Virus record (IMG/VR): IMGVR_UViG_3300028571_002266
Coordinates: 62,001-126,000 of that record
Source of the DNA: a virus
DNA: 64,000 nt
Direction: 5' to 3' (one strand)
Every line of letters starts with the position of its first letter. Within the stretch, counting starts at the first letter, position 1. The notes beneath the pieces were generated by a model. It had not been told where the DNA came from and did not search any database. It worked only from the letters and a program-made list of their open reading frames with translations. The translations under genes and the position numbers were made by a program. Shown here piece after piece: positions 56,611 to 64,000 of this stretch.

Positions 56611-57345
56611 ATGGCAAAACCAAGAAAAAAACCCGTCAAGAATGAAAAGACCAACACAACACCAGCACAGCATGCTAGTGGTAAAAAGCCATTTCATGTT
56701 GAGTTTATGAATGCTGCTCAAAAAATGGCTTGGGGTGCATTTGATCAGCATGATGTTTTGTTTTTGCTAGGAGCTCCCGGTACGGGGAAGTCACACCTCG
56801 CTTGCGCCTTTGCAATTAGTGAGATTTTAGCTAAAAGAAAAGAAAAAATTATTATAACAAGACCAACCATTGAAGCTGGTGGCCGAGGACTTGGGTTTTT
56901 ACCGGGCTCGGCGGAAGAAAAATTAAACCCTTATATGCTTCCTCTTTTTGATTGTATGGATAGGTGTTTGGGAACATTTTCTCCACAGAGGGACATAATC
57001 AATAAGAGTGTAGAGCTTTCTCCTCTTCAGTTTATGCGTGGTAGAAGTTTTCATGATTCAGTTTGTATTCTTGATGAAGCTCAGAATTGCAATTATGCTG
57101 AAATTAAATTGTTTCTTACAAGATTTGGACAGAACAGTAAAGTAATCATTACTGGTGATCCGATGCAAAGCGATTTGCCTTGGAAGGACAGGGCTTTGAT
57201 GAATGTTGTTGATAGGTTGTCAAGCTTAAAGGGAGTTGGAATAATAAACTTCAAGGCTAATTCTATTGTTCGACATCCATTGATTGCATCGATTCTTGAG
57301 AAGTTGGAAGAGGATAAGGAGGAGAGTGGCACTAGTAGTTCCTGA
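56611..57345 (+). CDS. phoH: PhoH-like ATPase
   Basis: 244 residues. Walker A GAPGTGKSHLA (about 52-62), IIITRPTIEAGGRGLGFLPG typical of PhoH, Walker B CILDEAQN and VIITGDPMQSDLP. PhoH proteins are RNA/DNA-linked ATPases frequent in phages; role not settled. Basic N-terminal 25 residues. Overlapped by the next gene's GTG start. Confidence 0.92.
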   Translation: MAKPRKKPVKNEKTNTTPAQHASGKKPFHVEFMNAAQKMAWGAFDQHDVLFLLGAPGTGKSHLACAFAISEILAKRKEKIIITRPTIEAGGRGLGFLPGSAEEKLNPYMLPLFDCMDRCLGTFSPQRDIINKSVELSPLQFMRGRSFHDSVCILDEAQNCNYAEIKLFLTRFGQNSKVIITGDPMQSDLPWKDRALMNVVDRLSSLKGVGIINFKANSIVRHPLIASILEKLEEDKEESGTSSS

Positions 57346-57736
57346 TCTTGGCGAAATTGAACTTTTGACTAAATTGTTAAAAAACACTGCTGATACAGAG
57401 GATTATATTCTTAAGCTTTATAAGAATAATTACACTCCAATTGCAGCAACTGTTGTTGGTAGTTTTACTGAGGCTGATTTTACAAATTATGTAGATAAGA
57501 CCATTGCAAGATCAGATTGGGCCACACCTTCAACTGTAAGTAATAAAGCTGAATCTAGTGTTGCGACACAATCATGGACATGTGGTGTTACTACCAACAC
57601 AATTTATGGTTATTATGTAGTTGGCGCAACTTCTGGTGTTTGTTTGTGGGCGGAAGAATTTGCGGCAGCAAGAGTTCTTGCAGACGGAGATATTCTTAAT
57701 CTTACTCCAAAATTTAATCTTTCTAGCGCCAATTAA
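57326..57736 (+). CDS. Putative virion protein (short fibre-like)
   Basis: 136 residues from GTG 57326 with AAGGAGG-type site, overlapping phoH by 20 nt. ALVVPDLGEIELLTKLLKNT and DYILKLYKNNYTP then a Thr/Ala-rich part with a CGVTTNTIYGYYVV segment resemble small phage tail proteins. No specific family. Confidence 0.55.
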   Translation: MALVVPDLGEIELLTKLLKNTADTEDYILKLYKNNYTPIAATVVGSFTEADFTNYVDKTIARSDWATPSTVSNKAESSVATQSWTCGVTTNTIYGYYVVGATSGVCLWAEEFAAARVLADGDILNLTPKFNLSSAN

Positions 57737-57759
57737 TATTCTTAATTAGTAAATAGGTA

Positions 57760-58542
57760 ATGAGTAATTTAGCATTATCTTTTTCTTATAATGGGACTCA
57801 TCATAAATCAGATGGATCTATAAATCCTATTGAACATTTGAAAATGTTAATTGCGGCAATTGATTGTGCGAATCCGAAAGGAGAACACGATGTTATTGTT
57901 TCTGCAATTTGTTTTGATATTTGGAATATGGATCAAAGAGAAAGAAATATTGCTTTAGAAGTTTATAAGAGGGCAAGAATAGTTCTCTCTAACAGTATTC
58001 AAAAAAATCATCAAGATGGAGCGGCTACTTCAATAAGGATGGCAACTGAATTTGCTGCTGCAACAGGGAAAGATTATTTAATTCATCTTGCCGAAGATAT
58101 AGCAGTTGCTCCTGATTTTGTTGAATATTTTCTTAAACATTTGGTCGATTGTGATTATGTTGGTACTTATTGGAACATGTATCCGGGAAAGTCGTTCAAT
58201 ACACAAGTATTTGGTTGTAGAGTTTCTTCTTTTGCTGATTTGTGGAAAAATAATTTTATGATGCCTTTTTCTATTCCTAGAGAATCAGATATAGAGAGAG
58301 AGTTATATAATAATATTACTTCTAATAAATTAATCTATAAAGTTGGAGATCCAAACAGTGATTATAGATTCTCTTATCCTGATAAAAGAGGATGTCCTCA
58401 TTTGAATAGCGCACCAGTTCTTTTTCAGCATACACATAATTCAAATAATTTTCGCAAGATAGTAGAAGGTTATGGCGTGAAATGGTTTGACGAAACAAAA
58501 GAAATAAAAAAAACAAACAAAAAAAATATTTCTATGCTTTGA
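57760..58542 (+). CDS. GT-A-like glycosyltransferase candidate
   Basis: 260 residues. HDVIVSAICFDIWNMDQRER, AAATGKDYLIHLAEDIAVAP (AED in the place of DxD) and a C-terminal lysine-rich end. Reads like a truncated or diverged GT2. Donor unknown. Confidence 0.5.
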   Translation: MSNLALSFSYNGTHHKSDGSINPIEHLKMLIAAIDCANPKGEHDVIVSAICFDIWNMDQRERNIALEVYKRARIVLSNSIQKNHQDGAATSIRMATEFAAATGKDYLIHLAEDIAVAPDFVEYFLKHLVDCDYVGTYWNMYPGKSFNTQVFGCRVSSFADLWKNNFMMPFSIPRESDIERELYNNITSNKLIYKVGDPNSDYRFSYPDKRGCPHLNSAPVLFQHTHNSNNFRKIVEGYGVKWFDETKEIKKTNKKNISML

Positions 58543-58570
58543 TTTAATTCATTTGAGCATTAAATATGTT

Positions 58571-59794
58571 ATGAATTTTAGATTATGGCTTGAAAGCGAA
58601 GAAAAACAAGATGTCATCGATATGGAAATACCGATGCCTGATGACATTGTTTTTTTGAATGAATTATTCAAAAAGCATGGTAAAAAGTTGTATGCTGTTG
58701 GTGGAGTTATCCGTGACTTCCTGATTAGTCACTTCCATATGAATGGGAAGGGTGGAGGTCCAAAGGATGTTGATTTAACAACTGATGCTAGGCCAGAAGA
58801 CATAACTAAGATTTTATCATCAGAAGAAGCGCAAAGACATGGGATTAGAGTTCTTCCTAAGGGAGAAGCATTTGGTGTTATTTCAGCTATTATGGATGGA
58901 AAAGAATATGAGATAGCAACATTTAGAGAAGAATATTATGATCCTATTCATGGTGATGGTCGAAGACCAGATAGAGTGAGCTATTCTACGGCAGATAAGG
59001 ATGCACAGAGAAGAGACTTGACTATGAATGCTCTTTTCTACGACATAGACAAAAAAAGAATTATAGATTACAACACCATTGATGGTCGTGGGCAAGGAAT
59101 TAATGATATTAAAAATCTTGTTGCTAGGCCGGTTGGGAATCCAGAAGAAAGATTTAGAGAAGATAAACTTAGAGTTCTTCGCCTTGTTCGCTTTTTCAGC
59201 AGGTTTAATCCCGGCTTAATCAAGGATAATGTTGACAAGGACACTTTGAATGCAATTAATAAATTCAAATTTTTGGAAGGTGTTTCAGGAGAAAGGATTG
59301 TGGCCGAATTCACGAGTGGTTTTAAGGCAGCGATAAATAAAAATAACTTCTTCAGAAATTATCAAGACTTAGATCTTTTCCCTGCTGTTTTGCCTAATTT
59401 GATTATTGATGTTCAAAACTATGAAGAAAGCAATAGTTTTCCTGCTTCGTTAGCTTTTATTCTAAGAAACAATACGAATTCATCAGTAGTAAGAAAACAA
59501 TTGTCTGCATTAAAATATCCAAATGATATTTCTGATAAAGTGGAATTTTTCTTAAGATTAACAGAATTTGATGGAAGCGAAATTATTACATTTTTGAGGC
59601 GTAGAGATGCTTTGCATGATGTTAAGAAAGATTTACTGGAATTTGCAAAGTTAGAAAAAAATAATTATTTAGTTCATTTTGCTAATTATAAGCAACAAAC
59701 TAACAGCAAAGATTTTATGCATCTTAAAGGCCCAGATATAACAAAGGCTATGAATCAGCGAGAAAAAGAAATTTTCTTGGCCAGTGCTTATTAA
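58571..59794 (+). CDS. CCA-adding / poly(A) polymerase family nucleotidyltransferase
   Basis: 407 residues from ATG 58571; the TTG at 58553 is unlikely. LYAVGGVIRDFLI, DVDLTTDARPEDI, RRDLTMNALFYDI and PEERFREDKLRVLRLVRFFS are class II CCA-adding enzyme motifs. Repairs or completes tRNA 3' ends; the phage tmRNA lacks an encoded CCA. The leader MNFRLWLESEEKQDV matches the capsid-targeting-like motif and is nearly identical to the metalloprotease leader. Confidence 0.88.
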   Translation: MNFRLWLESEEKQDVIDMEIPMPDDIVFLNELFKKHGKKLYAVGGVIRDFLISHFHMNGKGGGPKDVDLTTDARPEDITKILSSEEAQRHGIRVLPKGEAFGVISAIMDGKEYEIATFREEYYDPIHGDGRRPDRVSYSTADKDAQRRDLTMNALFYDIDKKRIIDYNTIDGRGQGINDIKNLVARPVGNPEERFREDKLRVLRLVRFFSRFNPGLIKDNVDKDTLNAINKFKFLEGVSGERIVAEFTSGFKAAINKNNFFRNYQDLDLFPAVLPNLIIDVQNYEESNSFPASLAFILRNNTNSSVVRKQLSALKYPNDISDKVEFFLRLTEFDGSEIITFLRRRDALHDVKKDLLEFAKLEKNNYLVHFANYKQQTNSKDFMHLKGPDITKAMNQREKEIFLASAY

Positions 59795-59830
59795 TTGTTG
59801 GATTTTCTGTTTGGCCAATAAATAGTTTAT

Positions 59831-61234
59831 ATGACAATTTACAATGATACAATGTCTGATGGAGTTCTGATTGATGGAACGGCAGGTGTTGTACAACAAT
59901 TTTCGGTTGACTTGCAGGTTTATTACGCTGTAAATGAAGAAATTGAATCTGAGATTTCTTTTTATTGGTCTGTAGGCGAGTTGCCTTTGTATTGGTGGGT
60001 TATAGAAGGATATGTTCATCCTCCTGATGACACAAAGTCTTTAGATGTATCTGTTCCAGAAAAGCAAAATTTTATACAAACAATTCTTGCAAGAACTCCC
60101 AAAGAGGTTGGTGAATATTTTGCTCGTGAGTCTCGAAACTGGGAAATAGTTTACCTTAAGAGGTATAGCCAGCCTGCTGATATTTACCTCAATGATCCTA
60201 GTCTTCCGAATGACTTACAAGTTGTTGATTATAAATTTCCTCAATTTTCTGTAAGCACTAGATCTTTGATAAAGATGGGCATGACTGTTTCAGTTGTGCA
60301 GATTTATCAAAGATATCAAGGAAGTGGAGGTGCTACATTTTACGGAAGTGCAGATGCAGCAATTACAAGTGGAGCAGTAACTCCGACAACATCTAATTTT
60401 GTTTATGATAGTTCTGGTGGTCATGTTTTAACTGGTGGATCAGGTGGAGCGGTTAGTTCATTTGCTACTAGTTTCTTGACATATGGTGGAATAAAAACCT
60501 TCTTGTTAAGTGATGTTATTTTTGGATTAGGATCTGCTCCTGCTCTTATCGCTCCTACCAACACAGTTGCCACAGCTTGTGGCTCATGTATAAGTTTCCC
60601 ATTAGAGTTATTCATAGAAAATAACTTTAGTAATCCCGGTGTTTTAGGTAATTTCTTGCAGCGTAATGCTTATACTTTCCCGTCAATATTGCCACTTATT
60701 TACAGTGGTCGTAGTAATTCATGGTTGGCTTTTAAGCATTTTGAAGGTTCGTCTGGTGATAATGCAAATATTGAAAATTGGCGTTTTCAGTTTGAGTGGG
60801 CTTGTACAAATAGTCCTTTCGGTCAAGAAAACGCAACAAGCACTCCTGCTTTCAAATTTTCGATTATAGTTACAAGAAAGAATCTTGGAACAAATATTGC
60901 CATTGATACAAGAATTGTAATTATTTTTTCTTCTGACGATGTTTGTGAAACAGTGAGGAATTTCAAAGAAGATTTTATTTTCAATTTGAACACGAAAACA
61001 AACTATATTAATAATGGGAATGGGATTGTGCCAATTAGCGTTCTATTGAATGATAGAATTGGTATTTTCAAATCTTCATATTGGACTGATAATCCTTATT
61101 TGAACATAAGGATTTCTAGTACAAATATTTTCAATAAGGGTGAAAACAAGGACATTAGTTCGATTATCCCTAAACCTCCAACTTTATATCAGTTGGGGAC
61201 AAGTTTTGCGAGATCTTCGACTGCTGTGATTTAG
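59831..61234 (+). CDS. Putative virion protein
   Basis: 467 residues. Beta-rich, Gly/Ser-rich centre (SSGGHVLTGGSGGAVSSF), no enzyme motif. N-terminus (MTIYNDTMSDGVLIDGTAGV) resembles other tail/baseplate proteins. A structural role is inferred from composition and the small membrane gene that follows. Confidence 0.55.
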   Translation: MTIYNDTMSDGVLIDGTAGVVQQFSVDLQVYYAVNEEIESEISFYWSVGELPLYWWVIEGYVHPPDDTKSLDVSVPEKQNFIQTILARTPKEVGEYFARESRNWEIVYLKRYSQPADIYLNDPSLPNDLQVVDYKFPQFSVSTRSLIKMGMTVSVVQIYQRYQGSGGATFYGSADAAITSGAVTPTTSNFVYDSSGGHVLTGGSGGAVSSFATSFLTYGGIKTFLLSDVIFGLGSAPALIAPTNTVATACGSCISFPLELFIENNFSNPGVLGNFLQRNAYTFPSILPLIYSGRSNSWLAFKHFEGSSGDNANIENWRFQFEWACTNSPFGQENATSTPAFKFSIIVTRKNLGTNIAIDTRIVIIFSSDDVCETVRNFKEDFIFNLNTKTNYINNGNGIVPISVLLNDRIGIFKSSYWTDNPYLNIRISSTNIFNKGENKDISSIIPKPPTLYQLGTSFARSSTAVI

Positions 61235-61243
61235 GAGAAAATT

Positions 61244-61540
61244 GTGGAAGCAATTATTTTGTCGTTGTGTTTTATGATTCTTATTATCAATTTGGTTTTT
61301 TTGTTTTTCATTGGTATCTTTCTTGTTAGGATGAATGATCGTTTTGACAATATGTTTGCAGAATTGGTTGAAATTATTTCTGATTCTCCATCGGCTGTTC
61401 CTCCTTCTGCTAAAAAATCTCAGACTTGGGATGAAAAATATGAACGTGAGATGGAAATGATTGCAAGGAGAATGAGGGGAGAGTCGGCTCTTGATGATTT
61501 GCCAAATTTGAGATCATACGATGTTCCAGAGCAAACTTAA
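61244..61540 (+). CDS. Small N-terminally anchored membrane protein
   Basis: 98 residues from GTG 61244 (AGGAGA). Residues about 3-29 are hydrophobic (LSLCFMILIINLVFLFFIGI), followed by a helical charged cytoplasmic or periplasmic tail. No family recognised. Confidence 0.65.
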   Translation: MEAIILSLCFMILIINLVFLFFIGIFLVRMNDRFDNMFAELVEIISDSPSAVPPSAKKSQTWDEKYEREMEMIARRMRGESALDDLPNLRSYDVPEQT

Positions 61541-61556
61541 TCAAAAAAAAACAGTC

Positions 61557-61585
61557 TTGTTTTGCCCCTCTGAAAAGTTTATGAT
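61557..61585 (+). promoter_or_regulatory. Sigma70-like promoter before repeat-like element 3
   Basis: TTGTTT, 17 nt, TATGAT, 11 nt before GAAATCCG at 61597. Confidence 0.6.
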
Positions 61586-61596
61586 GCTGCTTCATG

Positions 61597-61618
61597 GAAA
61601 TCCGTCCTCCGCTGACGG
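61597..61618 (+). repeat. Solitary CRISPR-repeat-like hairpin (element 3)
   Basis: GAAATCCGTCCTCCG then CTGACGG: identical to the last 22 nt of array repeat 9 except one base (T to C). It folds as TCCGTCC/GGACGGA. 17 nt before the ATG at 61636. Confidence 0.88.
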
Positions 61619-61635
61619 ACGGAAGAGGTATGGTA

Positions 61636-62643
61636 ATGGAACAAAAGAAGTTAAAATATGTCAAGTTTGATAGTCAAAGGAGATTTGGCGTTGAATTAGA
61701 AGTTGGCAATGAGGTCAAAAAGAAAGCTGTTCAATCTGTTATTTCAACTGTTTCCAAGTACAACGCTTATGTTTCTCGCTATGCTCTTTCCAATAACAAT
61801 TGTTATTGGCACATAAAGGATGATGCCACCTGTGGATTGAAAGGTCGCAATGGTCCTAAGGGTGTTGAGATTGCTTCTTTTATAGGAAAAGGAATAGATG
61901 ATATTGATCATGTATCGTTTGTAAGCTCGAAATTAAACGATATTGGCTGTAAAGCAAATCATAATTGCGGCTTACATGTTCATGCAGAGGTTTCTGATCT
62001 TACCATGGATCAGGTTGCAGTTATTGTTGCTTGTTGGATCAAGATTGAACGATTAATGAGCATGATTTTACCAATAAGGCGCTATCAAAGTGAACACTGC
62101 AAGTTCATGTTTGCGCCATCTTGTAATGATAATGTTTTTGGTTTATGTCGGGAAAAATCATATACTTGTCATGATTTCTTGGAAGCTGTTTCTCCAAAGA
62201 ATTTAAGTTATTTCGACAATGATGATAGAAGGTTTAATCTTAATTTGGTTAATTTGGTTCGTGCTGTAAATGACAACAGTCCAAATCGTCGCACTATTGA
62301 ATTAAGGTGGCCAGAAGGCACTCTTGAGCCTCGTGACATTCGATGTTGGGTTAAGCTTTTTCTTTTGTTTATTGACAGTTGCAAAGACAGAAAGATGCCT
62401 AAAAATTTGCATCATTGTGGACTTGAAGAGGGATTGCAAATGTTTGGTCTGAGCCATTCAAAAAATATTTTTATTATCATGAGCGAATCGATACATGAAA
62501 CAAAAACATGGTTTTTGGAAAGAATTTTGAATCACAATGGTGACGCTGTTGAATTTTATAAATCTAAAGATGTTTTGAAGATTGCTAATGAGGCGAAGTT
62601 TATTTTGAATCAAATGTGGTCGCCAATTCGCATTTATGAATGA
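61636..62643 (+). CDS. Amidoligase-family enzyme
   Basis: 335 residues from ATG 61636 (AAGAGG). FGVELEVGNEVKKKAV, CYWHIKDDATCGLKGR, GPKGVEIASFIGKG and NHNCGLHVHAEVSDL fit the ATP-grasp-like putative amidoligases (FGxExE, HxxxDxS, GxExxSP, CGxHVH). These join an amine to a carboxylate, often in peptide or cell-wall modification. The leader is repeat-like element 3. Confidence 0.82.
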   Translation: MEQKKLKYVKFDSQRRFGVELEVGNEVKKKAVQSVISTVSKYNAYVSRYALSNNNCYWHIKDDATCGLKGRNGPKGVEIASFIGKGIDDIDHVSFVSSKLNDIGCKANHNCGLHVHAEVSDLTMDQVAVIVACWIKIERLMSMILPIRRYQSEHCKFMFAPSCNDNVFGLCREKSYTCHDFLEAVSPKNLSYFDNDDRRFNLNLVNLVRAVNDNSPNRRTIELRWPEGTLEPRDIRCWVKLFLLFIDSCKDRKMPKNLHHCGLEEGLQMFGLSHSKNIFIIMSESIHETKTWFLERILNHNGDAVEFYKSKDVLKIANEAKFILNQMWSPIRIYE

Positions 62644-62660
62644 TTTTTTCAAAAAAACGG

Positions 62661-62689
62661 TTGAATGATTTTGATTTTTACTATATAAT
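62661..62689 (+). promoter_or_regulatory. Sigma70-like promoter of the sigma factor gene
   Basis: TTGAAT, 17 nt, TATAAT, 39 nt before the ATG at 62728. Confidence 0.7.
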
Positions 62690-62727
62690 TTAACTGCTTA
62701 ACTTTCAAAAACTTTCGAGGTACTACA

Positions 62728-63270
62728 ATGGCACGAAAAAAACTGATAAAAACAAAAGAAGAAATTGAAATTCTTACGCTTTCTCATATTGATTTGGCTG
62801 ATAAAATAGCAAGGATGAATCAAAGCAAATATCCTTATTTTAGTTATGACGAGTTGCAATCAGCTGCATATATGGGTCTAGTTAAAGCTGCTAATGAATA
62901 TAATAAAAATAAAAATACTAAATTTTCTACTTTTGCGTTTTCTAAAATTAATTGGTCTATAGTGCAATATGCAATGTTAGAATCAAAGCGTCTTCCCACA
63001 GTTCAGATTGATCCAGATTCGGAAGAACTTTCAATATATTCTTGTGATTATGATGAAAAAGAATTTTATGATGTTCTGTTAAAGTTTATGGACAAGAGAG
63101 AGAAAGAGATTTTTCTGGATTACTATGTTAATGGCAAGAGAATGCACCAAATCGCTGATGAATTGCAATTGGATGAATCTAGAATCAGCCAGATAATTAA
63201 AAAAATAATTGAAAAAATTCGTATGACATGGAAATATTATGAATTTGAATTATACGAAAGAGCGGCTTAA
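62728..63270 (+). CDS. Sigma-70 family RNA polymerase sigma factor
   Basis: 180 residues. Region 2: HIDLADKIARMNQSKYPYFS, DELQSAAYMGLVKAANEYNK and FSTFAFSKINWSI. Region 4: LKFMDKREKEIFLDYYVNGK and MHQIADELQLDESRISQIIK. Region 3 is short. Probably directs host polymerase to a set of phage promoters. Confidence 0.92.
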   Translation: MARKKLIKTKEEIEILTLSHIDLADKIARMNQSKYPYFSYDELQSAAYMGLVKAANEYNKNKNTKFSTFAFSKINWSIVQYAMLESKRLPTVQIDPDSEELSIYSCDYDEKEFYDVLLKFMDKREKEIFLDYYVNGKRMHQIADELQLDESRISQIIKKIIEKIRMTWKYYEFELYERAA

Positions 63271-63299
63271 ATAATTTAATCTATGAGTTGGTGAAAATT

Positions 63300-64000
63300 A
63301 TGCTTAAAAATTTGTTCTTTATCTTTTTTTCTTTGCAAAATTTGATGGCGCAAGATCAAGCTACTCCTGTCCAAGTGGAAGCTATTGATCCTCAGATTAA
63401 AAATTTGGAATGGAACAGATATACGTCAAAGAATTTCACTGTTTTAAGCATTGACAATCAAAAGGGTAAGGATCTTTCGGAAACAATTGATTCTTTGAAG
63501 TCATCGGTTTTGACTCGATGGGGTTTTCCAGATGTAAAGTTCACGAAGGAGTGCCGTGTTTTTGTTGTACCAGATTATGATCTTCTTAAGAATCTTTTTA
63601 ATCTAAATGCTGGGAAGGTTCAACTCAGAAAAGAACTTAATGTCATTTGGTGTGTTGGCGATGATAAGCCTAATAAATCATTATTGCCTTATTTGACACA
63701 AGTTTGTTTATATGAATATGAGGTTGCTGAATCAACAACTTTGCCTGTTTGGTTCAAGAGAGGTTGTATTCTTTTGAATGGTTCTGTTACTGATGTTCGT
63801 CAGGTTCTAAAATCATTCAATGATATTGCAAGAAAAGAACAGTTTACTAATTCTGCTGATCAAATATTCACAACTTCAGAAGATGATTATAACAAGCAGA
63901 CAAATGAAAACAAAAAAATATTTGATCAACAGGCTGCTTGTCTTTGTTTGATGTTGAGAAAAGAGTTTGGCGAAGTAAAGCTTCAAGGTTTTCTTAGATT
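63300..64000 (+). CDS. Secreted protein of unknown function (cut by window end)
   Basis: At least 233 residues. MLKNLFFIFFSLQNLMAQ is a signal peptide. Later text (TKECRVFVVPDYDLLKNLFN, YLTQVCLYEYEVAESTTLPV, WFKRGC) recalls the layout of peptidase-MA-like proteins (LPxWxxEG), but no HExxH is seen so far. Function open. Confidence 0.6.
   Translation, partial: MLKNLFFIFFSLQNLMAQDQATPVQVEAIDPQIKNLEWNRYTSKNFTVLSIDNQKGKDLSETIDSLKSSVLTRWGFPDVKFTKECRVFVVPDYDLLKNLFNLNAGKVQLRKELNVIWCVGDDKPNKSLLPYLTQVCLYEYEVAESTTLPVWFKRGCILLNGSVTDVRQVLKSFNDIARKEQFTNSADQIFTTSEDDYNKQTNENKKIFDQQAACLCLMLRKEFGEVKLQGFLR

Overview
The window looks like part of a large, AT-rich tailed-phage (jumbo or huge phage) genome. The evidence is densely packed short genes with ATGA or 1-20 nt overlaps; nucleotide and replication genes (ThyX, dUTPase, a dNMP-kinase-like protein, PhoH, a fragmented DNA polymerase III alpha); inteins and an associated homing-type nuclease; tail-fibre-like and other virion-like proteins; a phage-type sigma factor; and an unusually large set of host-takeover genes for translation and protein folding. 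I see no tRNA gene in the window but one clear tmRNA. The host is probably Gram-negative, because there is a bifunctional ADP-heptose enzyme and several GT-B/GT-A glycosyltransferases; this is an inference.

Layout. 1-5 kb: helicase C-terminus, a protein with hexapeptide repeats, a dNMP-kinase-like protein, a SET-domain protein, then a minus-strand block (zinc-finger nuclease, nucleotidyltransferase). 5-14.9 kb: ThyX, HldE and many small or hypothetical proteins that share a short N-terminal motif. 15-22.6 kb: an operon resembling the bacterial PrkA-YeaH-SpoVR stress module, with SpoVR interrupted by a LAGLIDADG intein. 22.7-26.9 kb: a compact type V CRISPR-Cas locus: one 1046-residue Cas12-like effector, a structured intergenic RNA candidate carrying an anti-repeat, and an array of 13 repeats plus a degenerate terminal copy; no cas1/cas2/cas4 here. 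27.4-37.8 kb: DNA polymerase III alpha in three pieces, with 4 kb of other genes (including the tmRNA) between pieces A and B, a split intein with a nuclease gene between pieces B and C, and a second cis intein in piece C. 37.8-43 kb: hypotheticals and glycosyltransferase-like genes. 43-51.3 kb: bS21, peptide deformylase, IF-3, a GroES-like co-chaperonin and DnaJ. 51.3-64 kb: dUTPase, glycosyltransferase, 2OG oxygenase, metalloprotease, beta-solenoid fibre, PhoH, CCA-adding-type nucleotidyltransferase, amidoligase, sigma factor, and a secreted protein cut by the window end.

How it works together. Translation genes (tmRNA, bS21, IF-3, Def, CCA-adding enzyme), folding genes (GroES-like, DnaJ) and a sigma factor suggest redirection of host expression. 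The CRISPR locus presumably acts on competing elements or host genes. The most intriguing signals are: (1) three solitary CRISPR-repeat-like hairpins in the leaders of unrelated phage genes, all on the array strand and two of them just downstream of sigma70-like promoters that resemble the cas12 promoter; (2) a tracrRNA-like anti-repeat (15 paired nt with a 4-nt bulge) between cas12 and the array; (3) about fifteen otherwise unrelated proteins, including enzymes, that begin with a T4-capsid-targeting-like motif, suggesting a set of packaged, possibly ejected proteins.
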